A stretch of DNA of 64,000 nt. Source: Mycobacterium marinum (GTDB lineage: Bacteria; Actinomycetota; Actinomycetes; Mycobacteriales; Mycobacteriaceae). The notes beneath the pieces were generated by a model, which did no database searches, had not been told where the DNA came from, and saw nothing but the letters and a program-made list of their open reading frames with translations. The position numbers were made by a program, and so were the translations under genes. The DNA is taken from contig NZ_CP024190.1 in the NCBI RefSeq assembly GCF_003391395.1, positions 6,200,001-6,264,000 on the forward strand. The letters are read 5' to 3'. Shown one piece after another: positions 51,069 to 59,530 of the stretch. How positions within the stretch are numbered: the stretch's first letter is position 1; every line of letters begins with the position of its first letter.

Positions 51069-53258
51069 TTAGTGGAAGTAACCTGATATGTAGTCCTTGG
51101 CGTTGAGCACGCCCGAGGAATAATCAGCTAATTGCCCGAAACCGGAATCGCCGGTACCGGTACTGAAGAATCCCGAATTGACCGCTCCCACGTTGACAAA
51201 TCCAGAGGTATTACCAACGGGCGTTCCCGATGGGTAGACGGTGTTTCTGAATCCGGAATTATAGTTGCCATAGTTCAGGAATCCCGCATTGTTGCTTCCA
51301 ATGTTCAGAACGCCCGAATTGCTGGTCATCCCGGCCTCGTGCCCGGCACTGTCAGCACCCGAGTTATAGGTTCCCCTATTAGCGAATCCGGAGTTATAGT
51401 CACCGGTTCCCCTGATTCCCGAGTTTCCGGTACCCGTGTTCATGAATCCCGAATTCGCGACGTTCTGATCAACTGGACTGCCGATGCCAGTATTGAGATC
51501 CCCGGAGTCGAAAAATCCCGTGTTACTGGCCCCCGAGTTGAAACCCCCCGTATTGTAGTTACCCGACCCTGCGTAACCGGTGTTCGAGTCGCCCGAGTTA
51601 AAGGCCAGTGTGTTCGAGCTTCCCGCATTGAAGCTGCCGGTGTTCGTGCTGCCGGCATTGAAGGCGGCGAAGTTGTTGTTCCCCGAATTGAAGAGCCCCG
51701 TGTTGACGTCACCCGAGTTGAACAAGCCCGTATTGAGGTTCCCGGAGTTGAAGAAACCCGTATTGGTGTCGCCGGAGTTTCCGATGCCCGTGTTGTGGGA
51801 GCCCGAGTTGAACCAACCGGTGTTGGTAGTCGCGCTCGACCCACCCGAGTTGAACAGGCCCGTGTTGAGGTCGCCGGAATTTCCGATGCCCGCACTCAAG
51901 TTCGGACCTCGACCCGTGCCAAGGCCCGAGTTGATGAAGCCCTTGTTCTCACTGCCCGAATTCAGGAAGCCGACATTATTGTCACCCGAGTTGAAGAAGC
52001 CGATATTGTTGTTGCCCGAGTTCCCGAAACCAATATTTCCGGAGCCCGAGTTCAGGCCGCCGATGCCTATCTGACCATCTCCGGTCAGACCGAACCCGAT
52101 ATTGTTGTTGCCGCTGTTGCCAAAGCCAATATTGTTGTTGCCGGAGTTCCCGAAGCCGAAGTTTCCGGAACCGATATTCCCGCTGCCAAAATTCGAATTT
52201 CCGTAGTTTCCGCCGCCTACGTTGTGGTTGCCGCTGTTGCCGTGACCGAAATTGTGACCGCCAGTGTTGCCGCTACCGAAATTGTGACCGCCGGTGTTAC
52301 CGCCGCCGAGATTGAAGTTGCCGGTATTCCCAATCCCAAAGTTGCCCTTGCCGATATTGCCGCTACCCAGGTTGAGGTTGCCGATATTGCCGCTGCCCAG
52401 GTTGAAATCTCCGATGTTGCCGCTACCCACATTCAGAATCCCGGTGTTACCGCTACCCAGATTCATGTTGCCGATATTGCCGCTGCCCAGGTTGAGCTTG
52501 CCCGCGTTTCCCCAACCCGGGTTGAAACTACCGGTGTTGCCGCTGCCCAGGTTGATTCCACCGGTGTTTCCGCTGCCGAGGTTCAGGTTGCCGGCGTTAC
52601 CCCAGCCCAGGTTCAGGTTCCCGGTGTTACCGAGACCGAGGTTCAGCAGGCCACGGTTGCCGATGGACAGGCCCGGGATGACAAAGCCGCCGAGGCGACC
52701 GCCAGCCACCGCCGAGCTGACCGACCGGCCAGACAGGCCCGCCAACATCCGATGAAACGGGGTCAACTGTTCGGCGGCCGCCGAGCTGGTCGAGTGATAA
52801 CCGACCATCGCGGTCACGTCCTGCGCCCACATGTCCTCGTAGTCCGTCTCAACCGCCGCGATCGCGGGCGCGTTCTGCCCGAAGATGTTCGAGAGCGCCA
52901 GCGACACAAACTGAGCGCGGTTGGCCGCGACCAAGGCCGGATGCACCGTGGCAGCGCGCACCGCCTCAAAGGCGCTTGCCACTACCCGGGCCTGGGCGGC
53001 GGCCTGTTCGACCTGGCCCGCCAGGCCCTGCAACAGTCGCGCATGGGGGGTAGCTACCGCCGCCATCGCCGTCGCCGACGCGCCCTGCCAGGCCCCAGCC
53101 ACCAGGTTTGCGGTCACCGACTCGAACGAGGACGCCGCCAGGCGTAACTCCGCAGCTAACCCATCCCAGGCCTGCGCGGCCGAGAACATCTGCCCCGAAC
53201 CCGGACCGGAATAAATTCGCGCCGACGTTAATTCCGGCGGATCTACCAAGAAATTCAC
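51069..53258 (-). CDS. PPE-MPTR family protein (729 aa)
   Basis: The PPE domain (residues 1-180) begins MNFLVDPPELTSARIYSGPG and contains the WxG turn in AGAWQGASATAM near residue 55-66. A short SxxSVP-less linker follows (FVIPGLSIGNRG). About 500 residues are then MPTR pentapeptide repeats, NxGxGN/SGNxN type, for example GNTGNLNLGWGNAGNLNLG in repeated blocks. Later repeats switch to FNSG-type units (GLFNSGDVNTG). The protein ends SGYFH without a separate domain. PPE-MPTR proteins are ESX-5 substrates. No PE partner is adjacent, and it is not in the H37Rv order at this place. It converges with lipE. Confidence 0.92.
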   Translation of the reverse strand: MNFLVDPPELTSARIYSGPGSGQMFSAAQAWDGLAAELRLAASSFESVTANLVAGAWQGASATAMAAVATPHARLLQGLAGQVEQAAAQARVVASAFEAVRAATVHPALVAANRAQFVSLALSNIFGQNAPAIAAVETDYEDMWAQDVTAMVGYHSTSSAAAEQLTPFHRMLAGLSGRSVSSAVAGGRLGGFVIPGLSIGNRGLLNLGLGNTGNLNLGWGNAGNLNLGSGNTGGINLGSGNTGSFNPGWGNAGKLNLGSGNIGNMNLGSGNTGILNVGSGNIGDFNLGSGNIGNLNLGSGNIGKGNFGIGNTGNFNLGGGNTGGHNFGSGNTGGHNFGHGNSGNHNVGGGNYGNSNFGSGNIGSGNFGFGNSGNNNIGFGNSGNNNIGFGLTGDGQIGIGGLNSGSGNIGFGNSGNNNIGFFNSGDNNVGFLNSGSENKGFINSGLGTGRGPNLSAGIGNSGDLNTGLFNSGGSSATTNTGWFNSGSHNTGIGNSGDTNTGFFNSGNLNTGLFNSGDVNTGLFNSGNNNFAAFNAGSTNTGSFNAGSSNTLAFNSGDSNTGYAGSGNYNTGGFNSGASNTGFFDSGDLNTGIGSPVDQNVANSGFMNTGTGNSGIRGTGDYNSGFANRGTYNSGADSAGHEAGMTSNSGVLNIGSNNAGFLNYGNYNSGFRNTVYPSGTPVGNTSGFVNVGAVNSGFFSTGTGDSGFGQLADYSSGVLNAKDYISGYFH

Positions 53259-53676
53259 TAATGCTCTCTCTTTCCCGGAGGGGTCTCATTAGTAGCCAAA
53301 TGCGCGGCAGTGCAGCGGCCGACTTCTGCCACCACTTTCTATACGAAATACCCTCCAGTTTCCAGTCTTTCGTGACAGCAACTGACCTCATAGTCGGGGC
53401 TTTGATCCGGAAGTTACGGGGCTCCGGAAGATGCCAAAATGCGAATACTCGGTTGCGAATACCCAGCCGCGAATGCTCAAACAAGAATGCGTAGATGCGA
53501 ATACTCAAAGGCACTGCCGAAAACTTGCCGGGGGTCGATCTTGCTCACGAAAATCCTCGGCTGGCAAAGTCGCCACGGCACGTGCGGGCTGTGCCAGCCG
53601 GCCGCTCACCGCGCGGACGTGCGGTCCGGGCGCCTTGCTACTGAGCTGCTACCGGGCTGCTGCTCGATTGATCACA
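53259..53676. other. Intergenic region between PPE-MPTR and tRNA-Ser
   Basis: This 418-bp stretch holds the presumed promoter of the PPE gene (next to 53259-53290, where TCTTTCC and GGAGG-complement CCTCC-like sequence is seen) and a 14-bp tandem repeat (see 53441-53510). I see no gene in it. Confidence 0.5.
53441..53510 (+). repeat. Five-unit tandem repeat with a 14-bp period
   Basis: GCGAATACTC-type units start at 53441, 53455, 53469 and 53497, with a degenerate unit (AAGAATGCGT) at 53483, giving an exact 14-base spacing. The first ten bases of each unit are conserved and the last four vary. Confidence 0.65.
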
Positions 53677-53766
53677 TGGCGGTGGCGGAGGGATTTGAAC
53701 CCCCGGACGGTTTTAGCCGTCTCTCGCTTTCAAGGCGAGTGCATTAGGCCGCTCTGCCACGCCACC
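53677..53766 (-). tRNA. tRNA-Ser(UGA)
   Basis: The acceptor stem GGTGGCG (53760-53766) pairs with CGCCACC (53681-53687). The anticodon loop CTTGAAA gives UGA, reading UCA codons. The long variable arm is of the class II type, and CCA is encoded at 53677-53679. Its 3' half is nearly the same as that of tRNA-Ser(CGA) at 9875-9964. Confidence 0.95.
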
Positions 53767-53805
53767 GCTGCTAAGGGTAACTGGGCCCGATTCGGAGGTA
53801 GTAGC

Positions 53806-54798
53806 GTGGCGTTCGTGCACGCCATCGTCGCCGAATCCGCGGATCATCTGGTTTGGCAGCAAGTACCCGATGTCACGGCCGGGGCCGGCGAGGTAGTCAT
53901 CAAGGTCGCCGCCGCCGGCGTCAACCGCGCGGACGTCTTGCAGGCCGCCGGCAAGTATCCCCCGCCGCCGGGAGCCAGCGAGATCATCGGCATGGAAGTC
54001 AGCGGCACCATCACCGATATCGGCGACGGTGTCACGGAATGGTCTGCCGGGCAAGAGGTTTGCGCACTGCTGGCCGGTGGTGGCTACGCCGAGTACGTGG
54101 CCGTTCCGGCCGGCCAGGTGCTACCGATGCCGCCCGGGGTCAGCCTGATCGACGCCGCGGCGCTGCCCGAGGTCGCCTGCACGGTGTGGTCGAACCTGGT
54201 GATGACCGCGCACCTGGGGCCGGGTCAGCTGGTGCTGATTCACGGTGGCGCCAGCGGCATCGGCAGCCACGCGATCCAGGTCTGCACCGCGTTGGGCGCC
54301 CGCGTGGCGGTCACCGCGGGGTCGTCCGAGAAGCTGCAGCTGTGTCGCGATCTGGGAGCCCAGATCACCATCAATTACCGCGACGAGGACTTCGTGGCGC
54401 GCCTGAAGCAAGAGACCGACGGTTCGGGTGCCGACGTGATCCTCGACATCATGGGCGCGGCCTACCTGGACCGCAACGTCGACGCGCTGGCCGTGGACGG
54501 ACAGCTGGTGATCATCGGCATGCAGGGCGGGATCAAAGCGGAACTCAACCTGGGCAAACTGCTGACCAAACGTGCTCGCGTCATCGGCACCACGCTGCGG
54601 GCCCGGCCGCTGCAGGGTCCGAACGGCAAGGCCGTGATCGCCCAGGCCGTGACAGCCTCGGTGTGGCCGATGATCGCCAGCAACCGGGTGCGGCCCATCA
54701 TCGGCTCCCGACTGCCCATTCAGCAGGCGGCAAAGGCGCATCAACTGCTGCTGTCAGGTCAGAGCTACGGAAAGATCCTGCTCACCGTCGACGGCTAG
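53806..54798 (+). CDS. NAD(P)H-quinone oxidoreductase (Rv3777-like)
   Basis: The 330-residue medium-chain dehydrogenase/reductase matches the PIG3/quinone oxidoreductase subgroup (AAGVNRADVLQAAGKYPPPPG near residues 38-58). The nucleotide-binding segment is HGGASGIGSHAIQVC (about 147-161), and no structural zinc ligands are seen. GTG 53806 has GGAGG 7 bases upstream and is preferred; GTG 53815 three codons later would give the H37Rv start I recall. It probably reduces quinones or related alkenals with NADPH. tRNA-Ser lies 39 bases upstream on the other strand. Confidence 0.9.
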   Translation: MAFVHAIVAESADHLVWQQVPDVTAGAGEVVIKVAAAGVNRADVLQAAGKYPPPPGASEIIGMEVSGTITDIGDGVTEWSAGQEVCALLAGGGYAEYVAVPAGQVLPMPPGVSLIDAAALPEVACTVWSNLVMTAHLGPGQLVLIHGGASGIGSHAIQVCTALGARVAVTAGSSEKLQLCRDLGAQITINYRDEDFVARLKQETDGSGADVILDIMGAAYLDRNVDALAVDGQLVIIGMQGGIKAELNLGKLLTKRARVIGTTLRARPLQGPNGKAVIAQAVTASVWPMIASNRVRPIIGSRLPIQQAAKAHQLLLSGQSYGKILLTVDG

Positions 54799-54837
54799 CC
54801 GGGACGTAGGCCGTCGGGAAACCCCCAACCCCCGGGC

Positions 54838-56034
54838 TCAGCCCAACGAGGCCAGCGCACGCACCAGCTGGTCCACTTCGGCCATCGTCGAATAGTGGGC
54901 CAGCCCGACGGTCACCGCGCCGCCGACATCGTTGACGCCCAACACATCGAAAACCCGCGAACTGGAGTTGGAAACCGCCAGGATGCCGTTGTCGGCCAAG
55001 CGCTGCACCACCCGGTCGGCCGGCACGTCCTGCAGCGCGAAGCTGACCACCGGTATCCGCGCCTCCGGTCGGCCGATCAGCATCACCAGCGGCAGCGACC
55101 GCAGCGAGACCATCAGGTAGTCGAAGATCCGGTTCAAGTAGGCCGACGCGGACTGCATCGATACCGACAGGCGCTCGCGCCGGGTTCCGCGCGCCGACTC
55201 GTCGAGCGAGGCGAGGTATTCGATGCTGGCGACCACACCGGCCAGGAATCCGAATTGGTGTAAACCGGTCTCCAGCCGTTCCGGGCCGGTCGCGTGCGGA
55301 TCGGTCGACACCGAGCTGAAGCTGTGCATGAGAGCCGGTTCCCGAAAGACCATCGCCCCGATGGGCGGACCGCCCCAGCCGACCGCGTTCATCGCGACCA
55401 CGTCGGCCTCGGTCTCCTTGATGTCGAAAAGCCGGTAGGGCGCCGCAGCGGAATGGTCAACCACGACCAGGCCGCCGATGTCGTGAACCAGCTTGGTCAT
55501 CGCCCGCAGATCGGTGACCGCGCCCAGGGTTCCCGAAGCCGAGGTGACGGCGACCAGCCGGGTCGACTTGCTGATCAGGCTCTCCCATTGCCAGGTCGGT
55601 AGCTCACCGGTCTCGATGTCGACCTCGGCCCACTTCACCTTGGCCCCGTAGCGGTGGGCGGCGCGCAGCCAGGGGGCGATGTTGGCTTCGTCGTCGAGGC
55701 GGCTGACGATCACCTCGTACCCCAGCCCCGCGCGTGACGACGACGCCTCGGCCAGCGCCGACAACAGCACGGCACGGTCGGCGCCCAGCACCACACCGGC
55801 CGGGTCGGCGTTGACCAGATCGGCCACCGCCTCCCGTGCCGTTTGCAGCACGGCGGCGCTGCGCCGGGCGGACGGATGCGCGCCCGCGGTGCTGGCGGCC
55901 GAACGCCGGAAGGCCGTGGACACAGTGGTCGCGACGGAATCGGGAATGAGCATGCCGGTGGGTGCATCGAAATGCACCCACCCGTCGCCCAAGGACGGGT
56001 GCAGTCCGCGCACCCGGGCGACGTCATATGCCAT
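54838..56034 (-). CDS. Cysteine-desulfurase-like PLP-fold protein lacking the PLP lysine (Rv3778c-like)
   Basis: The 398-residue protein has the class V aminotransferase (NifS/SufS-like) fold. The core VVVDHSAAAPYRL (190-202) has D193 where the family binds the pyridine nitrogen. At the position of the Schiff-base lysine, normally in an S-x-H-K-x-x-G-P pattern, the sequence reads NAVGWGGPPIG (216-226); the lysine aligns with glycine 219. R-rich C-terminal parts (RIPVVSFAL, AVTVGLAHYSTMAEVD) match the small domain. ATG 56034 gives the usual length. Without a lysine it may be non-catalytic, use another residue, or bind a ligand only. Confidence 0.85.
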   Translation of the reverse strand: MAYDVARVRGLHPSLGDGWVHFDAPTGMLIPDSVATTVSTAFRRSAASTAGAHPSARRSAAVLQTAREAVADLVNADPAGVVLGADRAVLLSALAEASSSRAGLGYEVIVSRLDDEANIAPWLRAAHRYGAKVKWAEVDIETGELPTWQWESLISKSTRLVAVTSASGTLGAVTDLRAMTKLVHDIGGLVVVDHSAAAPYRLFDIKETEADVVAMNAVGWGGPPIGAMVFREPALMHSFSSVSTDPHATGPERLETGLHQFGFLAGVVASIEYLASLDESARGTRRERLSVSMQSASAYLNRIFDYLMVSLRSLPLVMLIGRPEARIPVVSFALQDVPADRVVQRLADNGILAVSNSSSRVFDVLGVNDVGGAVTVGLAHYSTMAEVDQLVRALASLG

Positions 56035-56164
56035 GCCTGCCACCTTAGAGAATCTAGCCACTCACGCGGATTGGTGACGTGTAGCGGGTGGCCCGGATCG
56101 TTCCAGACATTCCAACCGTTCCGGCTTCCGGAGCCAGGTCACCCGGCCCCGCCATACTAGTCGA

Positions 56165-58138
56165 GTGACCTTGTGGTTCGGAACGCTGATCGCATTGATC
56201 CTGCTGATCGCACCGGGGACCCTCATCGCACGTATCGCGCAGCTCAGTTGGCCGATCGCTATCGCGGTGGGCCCGCCGCTGACCTACGGCGTGATCGCAC
56301 TGGCGATCGTCCCCTACGGCGCGCTCGGGATCCCGTGGAACGGCTGGACAGCACTGCTGGCGCTGGCCGGCGTGGCCGCGGCGGTAACTGGTTTCCAGCT
56401 GCTACTCGGCCGCTGCCGCGACAAGGAGGCAGAGGCCCGCGGTGTCAGCCGCGGCCCGGCGCTCACCGTCGCGGCGGGCGTGGCGCTGGGGACGCTGTTC
56501 ATTGCCTGGGCGGCCTACCGAGGCATCCCGCACTGGCAGTCCATCCCCAGCACCTGGGACGCGGTCTGGCACGCCAACACCGTGCGCTTCATTCTCGACA
56601 CCGGCCAAGCCTCCCCTACCCACATGGGCGAGCTGCGCAACGTCGAAACCCATGCGCTGTTGTACTACCCCTCGGTGTTTCATGGCCTGACCACGGTGTT
56701 CTGCCAACTCACCGGCGCGGCGCCCACCACCGGCTACACACTGAACTCGCTGGCCGCCGCGATCTGGCTGTTTCCGGTCAGCGCGGCAACGCTGACCTGG
56801 CGCGCGATGCGCGGCCACCTGACGGAATGGCGCACCGCGGGCTCCGCGGCGACCGCAGCGGCACTGTCCGCATCGTTCACCGCGCTGCCCTACGTGGAGT
56901 TCGGCACCGCGGCCATGCCCAATCTGGCCTCCTACGGCGTCGCGGTACCCGCCATGGTGTTGATCACCTCGACGCCGCGGCACCGCGACCGCATTCCGAT
57001 AGCGGTGCTGGCACTGGTGGGGGTGCTGTCGGTGCACATCGCGGGCGGCATGGTGGTGGTGCTCTTGGTCGCAGCCTGGTGGTTGTTCGAGGCGCTGTGG
57101 CATCCGGCGCGGGGCCGGCTGGCCGATCTGGCGACGCTGGCGGGGGTGGCCGCGATCTCCGGGTTGATCATGTTGCCGCAGTTCATCAGCGTGGAACAGC
57201 AGGAAGACATCATCGCCGGGCACTCGTTTCTCACCTACCTGAGCAAGAAGCGGGGCGTGTTCGATGCGGTGTTCCAGCATTCGCGCCATCTCAACGACTT
57301 CCCGGTGCAATACGCGCTGATTGCACTGGCCGCGATCGGCGGGTTCATTCTGCTGATCAAAAAGATTTGGTGGCCACTGGCGGTGTGGCTGCTGCTGGTC
57401 GTCATGAACGTCAACGCGGGAACCCCCTTGGGCGGTCCGATCGACACGGTGGCCGGGTCGCTCGGCGAGTTCTTCTACAACGATCCACGCCGCATCGCCG
57501 CCGCCACCACGCTGCTGCTGATGCTGATGGCCGGCGTGGCTTTGTTCTGGATCGTCACGCTGGTGGTGACGGCGGCGCGGGGCCTCACGAATCGATTCCG
57601 GCCACTGCCCCAACCGTTCTGGGTCTCGGTCACCGTGGCACTACTGCTGGGGGTCTGCCTAGTCAGCACCTGGCACTACTTTCCGCGCCATCGGTTCCTG
57701 TTCGGCGACAAGTACGACTCGGTGATGATCGACCAGAAGGACCTCGACGCCATGGCGTACCTGGCCACCCTTCCCGGCGCGCGCGACACCATGATCGGCA
57801 ATGCCAACACCGACGGCACCGCCTGGATGTATGCCGTGGCGGGTCTGCATCCGTTGTGGACCCACTACGACTATCCCGTGCAGCAGGGGCCGGGATATCA
57901 CCGGTTCATTTTCTGGGCCTACGCAGGTAGAGGCGATTCCGATCCCCGGGTAGTCGAGTCGATCAAGGCACTCGATATTCGCTACATCCTGACCAGCAGC
58001 CCGACGGTCAGAGGGTTCGCCGTTCCCGACGGGATAGTCTCTCTGGAGAATTCCCCGTCGTGGAAGAAGATTTACGACAACGGTGGAGCCCGAATTTACG
58101 AGTGGCGCGGCAAGACCGCACAGACGCACTCCAAGTAG
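56165..58138 (+). CDS. Polytopic membrane protein linked to mannolipid synthesis (Rv3779-like)
   Basis: The 657-residue protein has about 12 membrane helices, starting at the N terminus (TLWFGTLIALILLIAPGTLI). A long extracytoplasmic loop (about residues 120-175, with HWQSIPSTWDAVWHANTVRF) looks like a GT-C-type catalytic loop: it holds D and H residues next to a WDAVWHAN motif. A C-terminal soluble part (about 515-657) follows the last helix. Its M. tuberculosis counterpart has been reported as involved in polyprenyl-phosphomannose synthesis. The start is GTG 56165. It precedes bpa by 12 bases. Confidence 0.82.
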   Translation: MTLWFGTLIALILLIAPGTLIARIAQLSWPIAIAVGPPLTYGVIALAIVPYGALGIPWNGWTALLALAGVAAAVTGFQLLLGRCRDKEAEARGVSRGPALTVAAGVALGTLFIAWAAYRGIPHWQSIPSTWDAVWHANTVRFILDTGQASPTHMGELRNVETHALLYYPSVFHGLTTVFCQLTGAAPTTGYTLNSLAAAIWLFPVSAATLTWRAMRGHLTEWRTAGSAATAAALSASFTALPYVEFGTAAMPNLASYGVAVPAMVLITSTPRHRDRIPIAVLALVGVLSVHIAGGMVVVLLVAAWWLFEALWHPARGRLADLATLAGVAAISGLIMLPQFISVEQQEDIIAGHSFLTYLSKKRGVFDAVFQHSRHLNDFPVQYALIALAAIGGFILLIKKIWWPLAVWLLLVVMNVNAGTPLGGPIDTVAGSLGEFFYNDPRRIAAATTLLLMLMAGVALFWIVTLVVTAARGLTNRFRPLPQPFWVSVTVALLLGVCLVSTWHYFPRHRFLFGDKYDSVMIDQKDLDAMAYLATLPGARDTMIGNANTDGTAWMYAVAGLHPLWTHYDYPVQQGPGYHRFIFWAYAGRGDSDPRVVESIKALDIRYILTSSPTVRGFAVPDGIVSLENSPSWKKIYDNGGARIYEWRGKTAQTHSK

Positions 58139-58150
58139 GTACGTAAGAGG

Positions 58151-58684
58151 ATGGTGACTGGATTGAGTACCGGCAACGATGACCCGGAGGCCGAGGACGT
58201 CGAGGTCATCGGTGGCATCGACCCGAGGCTCATGGCGGTAACCGACGAAGACTCCGACGAGCGCTTATTGACCGACCTGGTTGAACAGCCTGCCAAGGTG
58301 ATGCGCATCGGCACCATGATCAAGCAACTGCTCGAAGAGGTCCGGGCCGCACCGCTAGACGAAGCCAGCCGCAACCGGTTACGCGACATCCACGCCACCA
58401 GCATCCAAGAGCTTGAAGAAGGCCTGGCACCGGAGCTGCGCGAAGAACTCGACCGGCTGACCCTGCCGTTCAACGAGGACGCCGCGCCGTCGGACGCGGA
58501 GTTGCGCATCGCACAGGCGCAACTGGTCGGATGGCTGGAAGGGCTGTTCCATGGCATCCAGACCGCCCTGTTCGCCCAACAGATGGCCGCCCGTGCGCAG
58601 CTGGAACAGATGCGCCAGGGCGCGCTGCCCCCAGGCATCGGCAAACCGGGACCTCACGGTCACGGCACCGGACAGTACCTCTAG
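58151..58684 (+). CDS. bpa: Bacterial proteasome activator Bpa
   Basis: Bpa (PafE) forms a ring that opens the 20S proteasome gate for ATP-independent degradation. The 177-residue protein has an acidic N terminus (DDPEAEDVEVI), a four-helix core (about 40-150, PAKVMRIGTMIKQLLEEV, DIHATSIQELEEGL, GWLEGLFHGIQTALFAQQ), and the C-terminal GQYL motif that docks into the proteasome alpha-ring pockets. The HG-rich tail precedes it. It lies between the Rv3779-like gene and wzt in the conserved mycobacterial order; the link to galactan export genes is positional only. Confidence 0.95.
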   Translation: MVTGLSTGNDDPEAEDVEVIGGIDPRLMAVTDEDSDERLLTDLVEQPAKVMRIGTMIKQLLEEVRAAPLDEASRNRLRDIHATSIQELEEGLAPELREELDRLTLPFNEDAAPSDAELRIAQAQLVGWLEGLFHGIQTALFAQQMAARAQLEQMRQGALPPGIGKPGPHGHGTGQYL

Positions 58685-58687
58685 ACC

Positions 58688-59530
58688 GTGTCTGAGGCGC
58701 CACGGATCGAAACCCGCGACGCGTGGGTCGAATTCCCCATCTTCGATGCCAAGTCGCGATCGCTGAAGAAAGCCTTTCTGGGCAAGGCCGGCGGTTCCAT
58801 CGGCCGCAACAGCTCCAATGTCGTCGTCATCGAGGCGTTGCGCGACATCACCATGTCCCTCGAACACGGCGACCGGGTCGGCTTGGTCGGCCACAACGGG
58901 GCCGGGAAATCCACGCTGCTGCGCTTGTTGTCCGGCATCTACGAGCCGACCCGCGGTCTGGCCAAAGTCACCGGCCGTGTGGCGCCGGTCTTCGACCTGG
59001 GGATCGGCATGGACCCCGAGATCTCCGGCTACGAGAACATCATCATCCGCGGCTTGTTCCTGGGACAGACCCGCAAACAGATGCTGGCCAAGGTCGACGA
59101 AATCGCCGAATTCACCGAACTGGGCGACTACCTGTCCATGCCATTGCGCACCTATTCCACCGGCATGCGCGTCCGGCTGGCCATGGGCGTGGTGACCAGC
59201 ATCGACCCGGAAATCCTGCTGCTTGACGAAGGCATTGGCGCGGTGGACGCCGAGTTCCTCAAAAAGGCCCAATCCCGGCTGCAGGGCCTGGTCGAGCGTT
59301 CCGGAATCCTGGTGTTCGCAAGCCATTCCAACGAGTTCCTGGCGCGGCTGTGCAAGACGGCGATGTGGATCGACCACGGCGAGATCAAGCTCAGCGGCGG
59401 TATCGAGGACGTCGTGCGGGCCTATGAGGGCGAAGACGCGGCCCGGCATGTCCGAGACGTGCTGGCCGAAACGCAGCGTGACAACATCGCTCAACAGCCG
59501 CTGGCGCACAAAGCTTCCGGGGATGAGTGA
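58688..59530 (+). CDS. wzt: Galactan-export ABC transporter ATP-binding protein Wzt
   Basis: With Wzm, this ATPase moves lipid-linked galactan across the membrane for arabinogalactan assembly (rfbE in H37Rv). The 280-residue protein has Walker A GHNGAGKST (68-76), the signature region YSTGMRVRLAMG (variant of LSGGQ), Walker B EILLLDEG, and the H-loop FASHS. It lacks the C-terminal carbohydrate-binding domain of O-antigen Wzt proteins, so it is the short type. GTG 58688 starts 3 bases after bpa. It overlaps glfT1 by 8 bases. Confidence 0.95.
   Translation: MSEAPRIETRDAWVEFPIFDAKSRSLKKAFLGKAGGSIGRNSSNVVVIEALRDITMSLEHGDRVGLVGHNGAGKSTLLRLLSGIYEPTRGLAKVTGRVAPVFDLGIGMDPEISGYENIIIRGLFLGQTRKQMLAKVDEIAEFTELGDYLSMPLRTYSTGMRVRLAMGVVTSIDPEILLLDEGIGAVDAEFLKKAQSRLQGLVERSGILVFASHSNEFLARLCKTAMWIDHGEIKLSGGIEDVVRAYEGEDAARHVRDVLAETQRDNIAQQPLAHKASGDE

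Noticed and set aside
51132..53147. Long open frame antisense to the PPE-MPTR gene
   Set aside because: It mirrors the repeat periodicity of the MPTR region and gives a Val/Ile/Thr-rich repeat with no recognisable domain; the PPE reading on the minus strand fully explains the DNA.
53431..53805. N-terminal extension of the quinone oxidoreductase through the 14-bp repeat and across tRNA-Ser
   Set aside because: The extension would run through the tRNA gene and is not family-like; GGAGG before GTG 53806 marks the true start.
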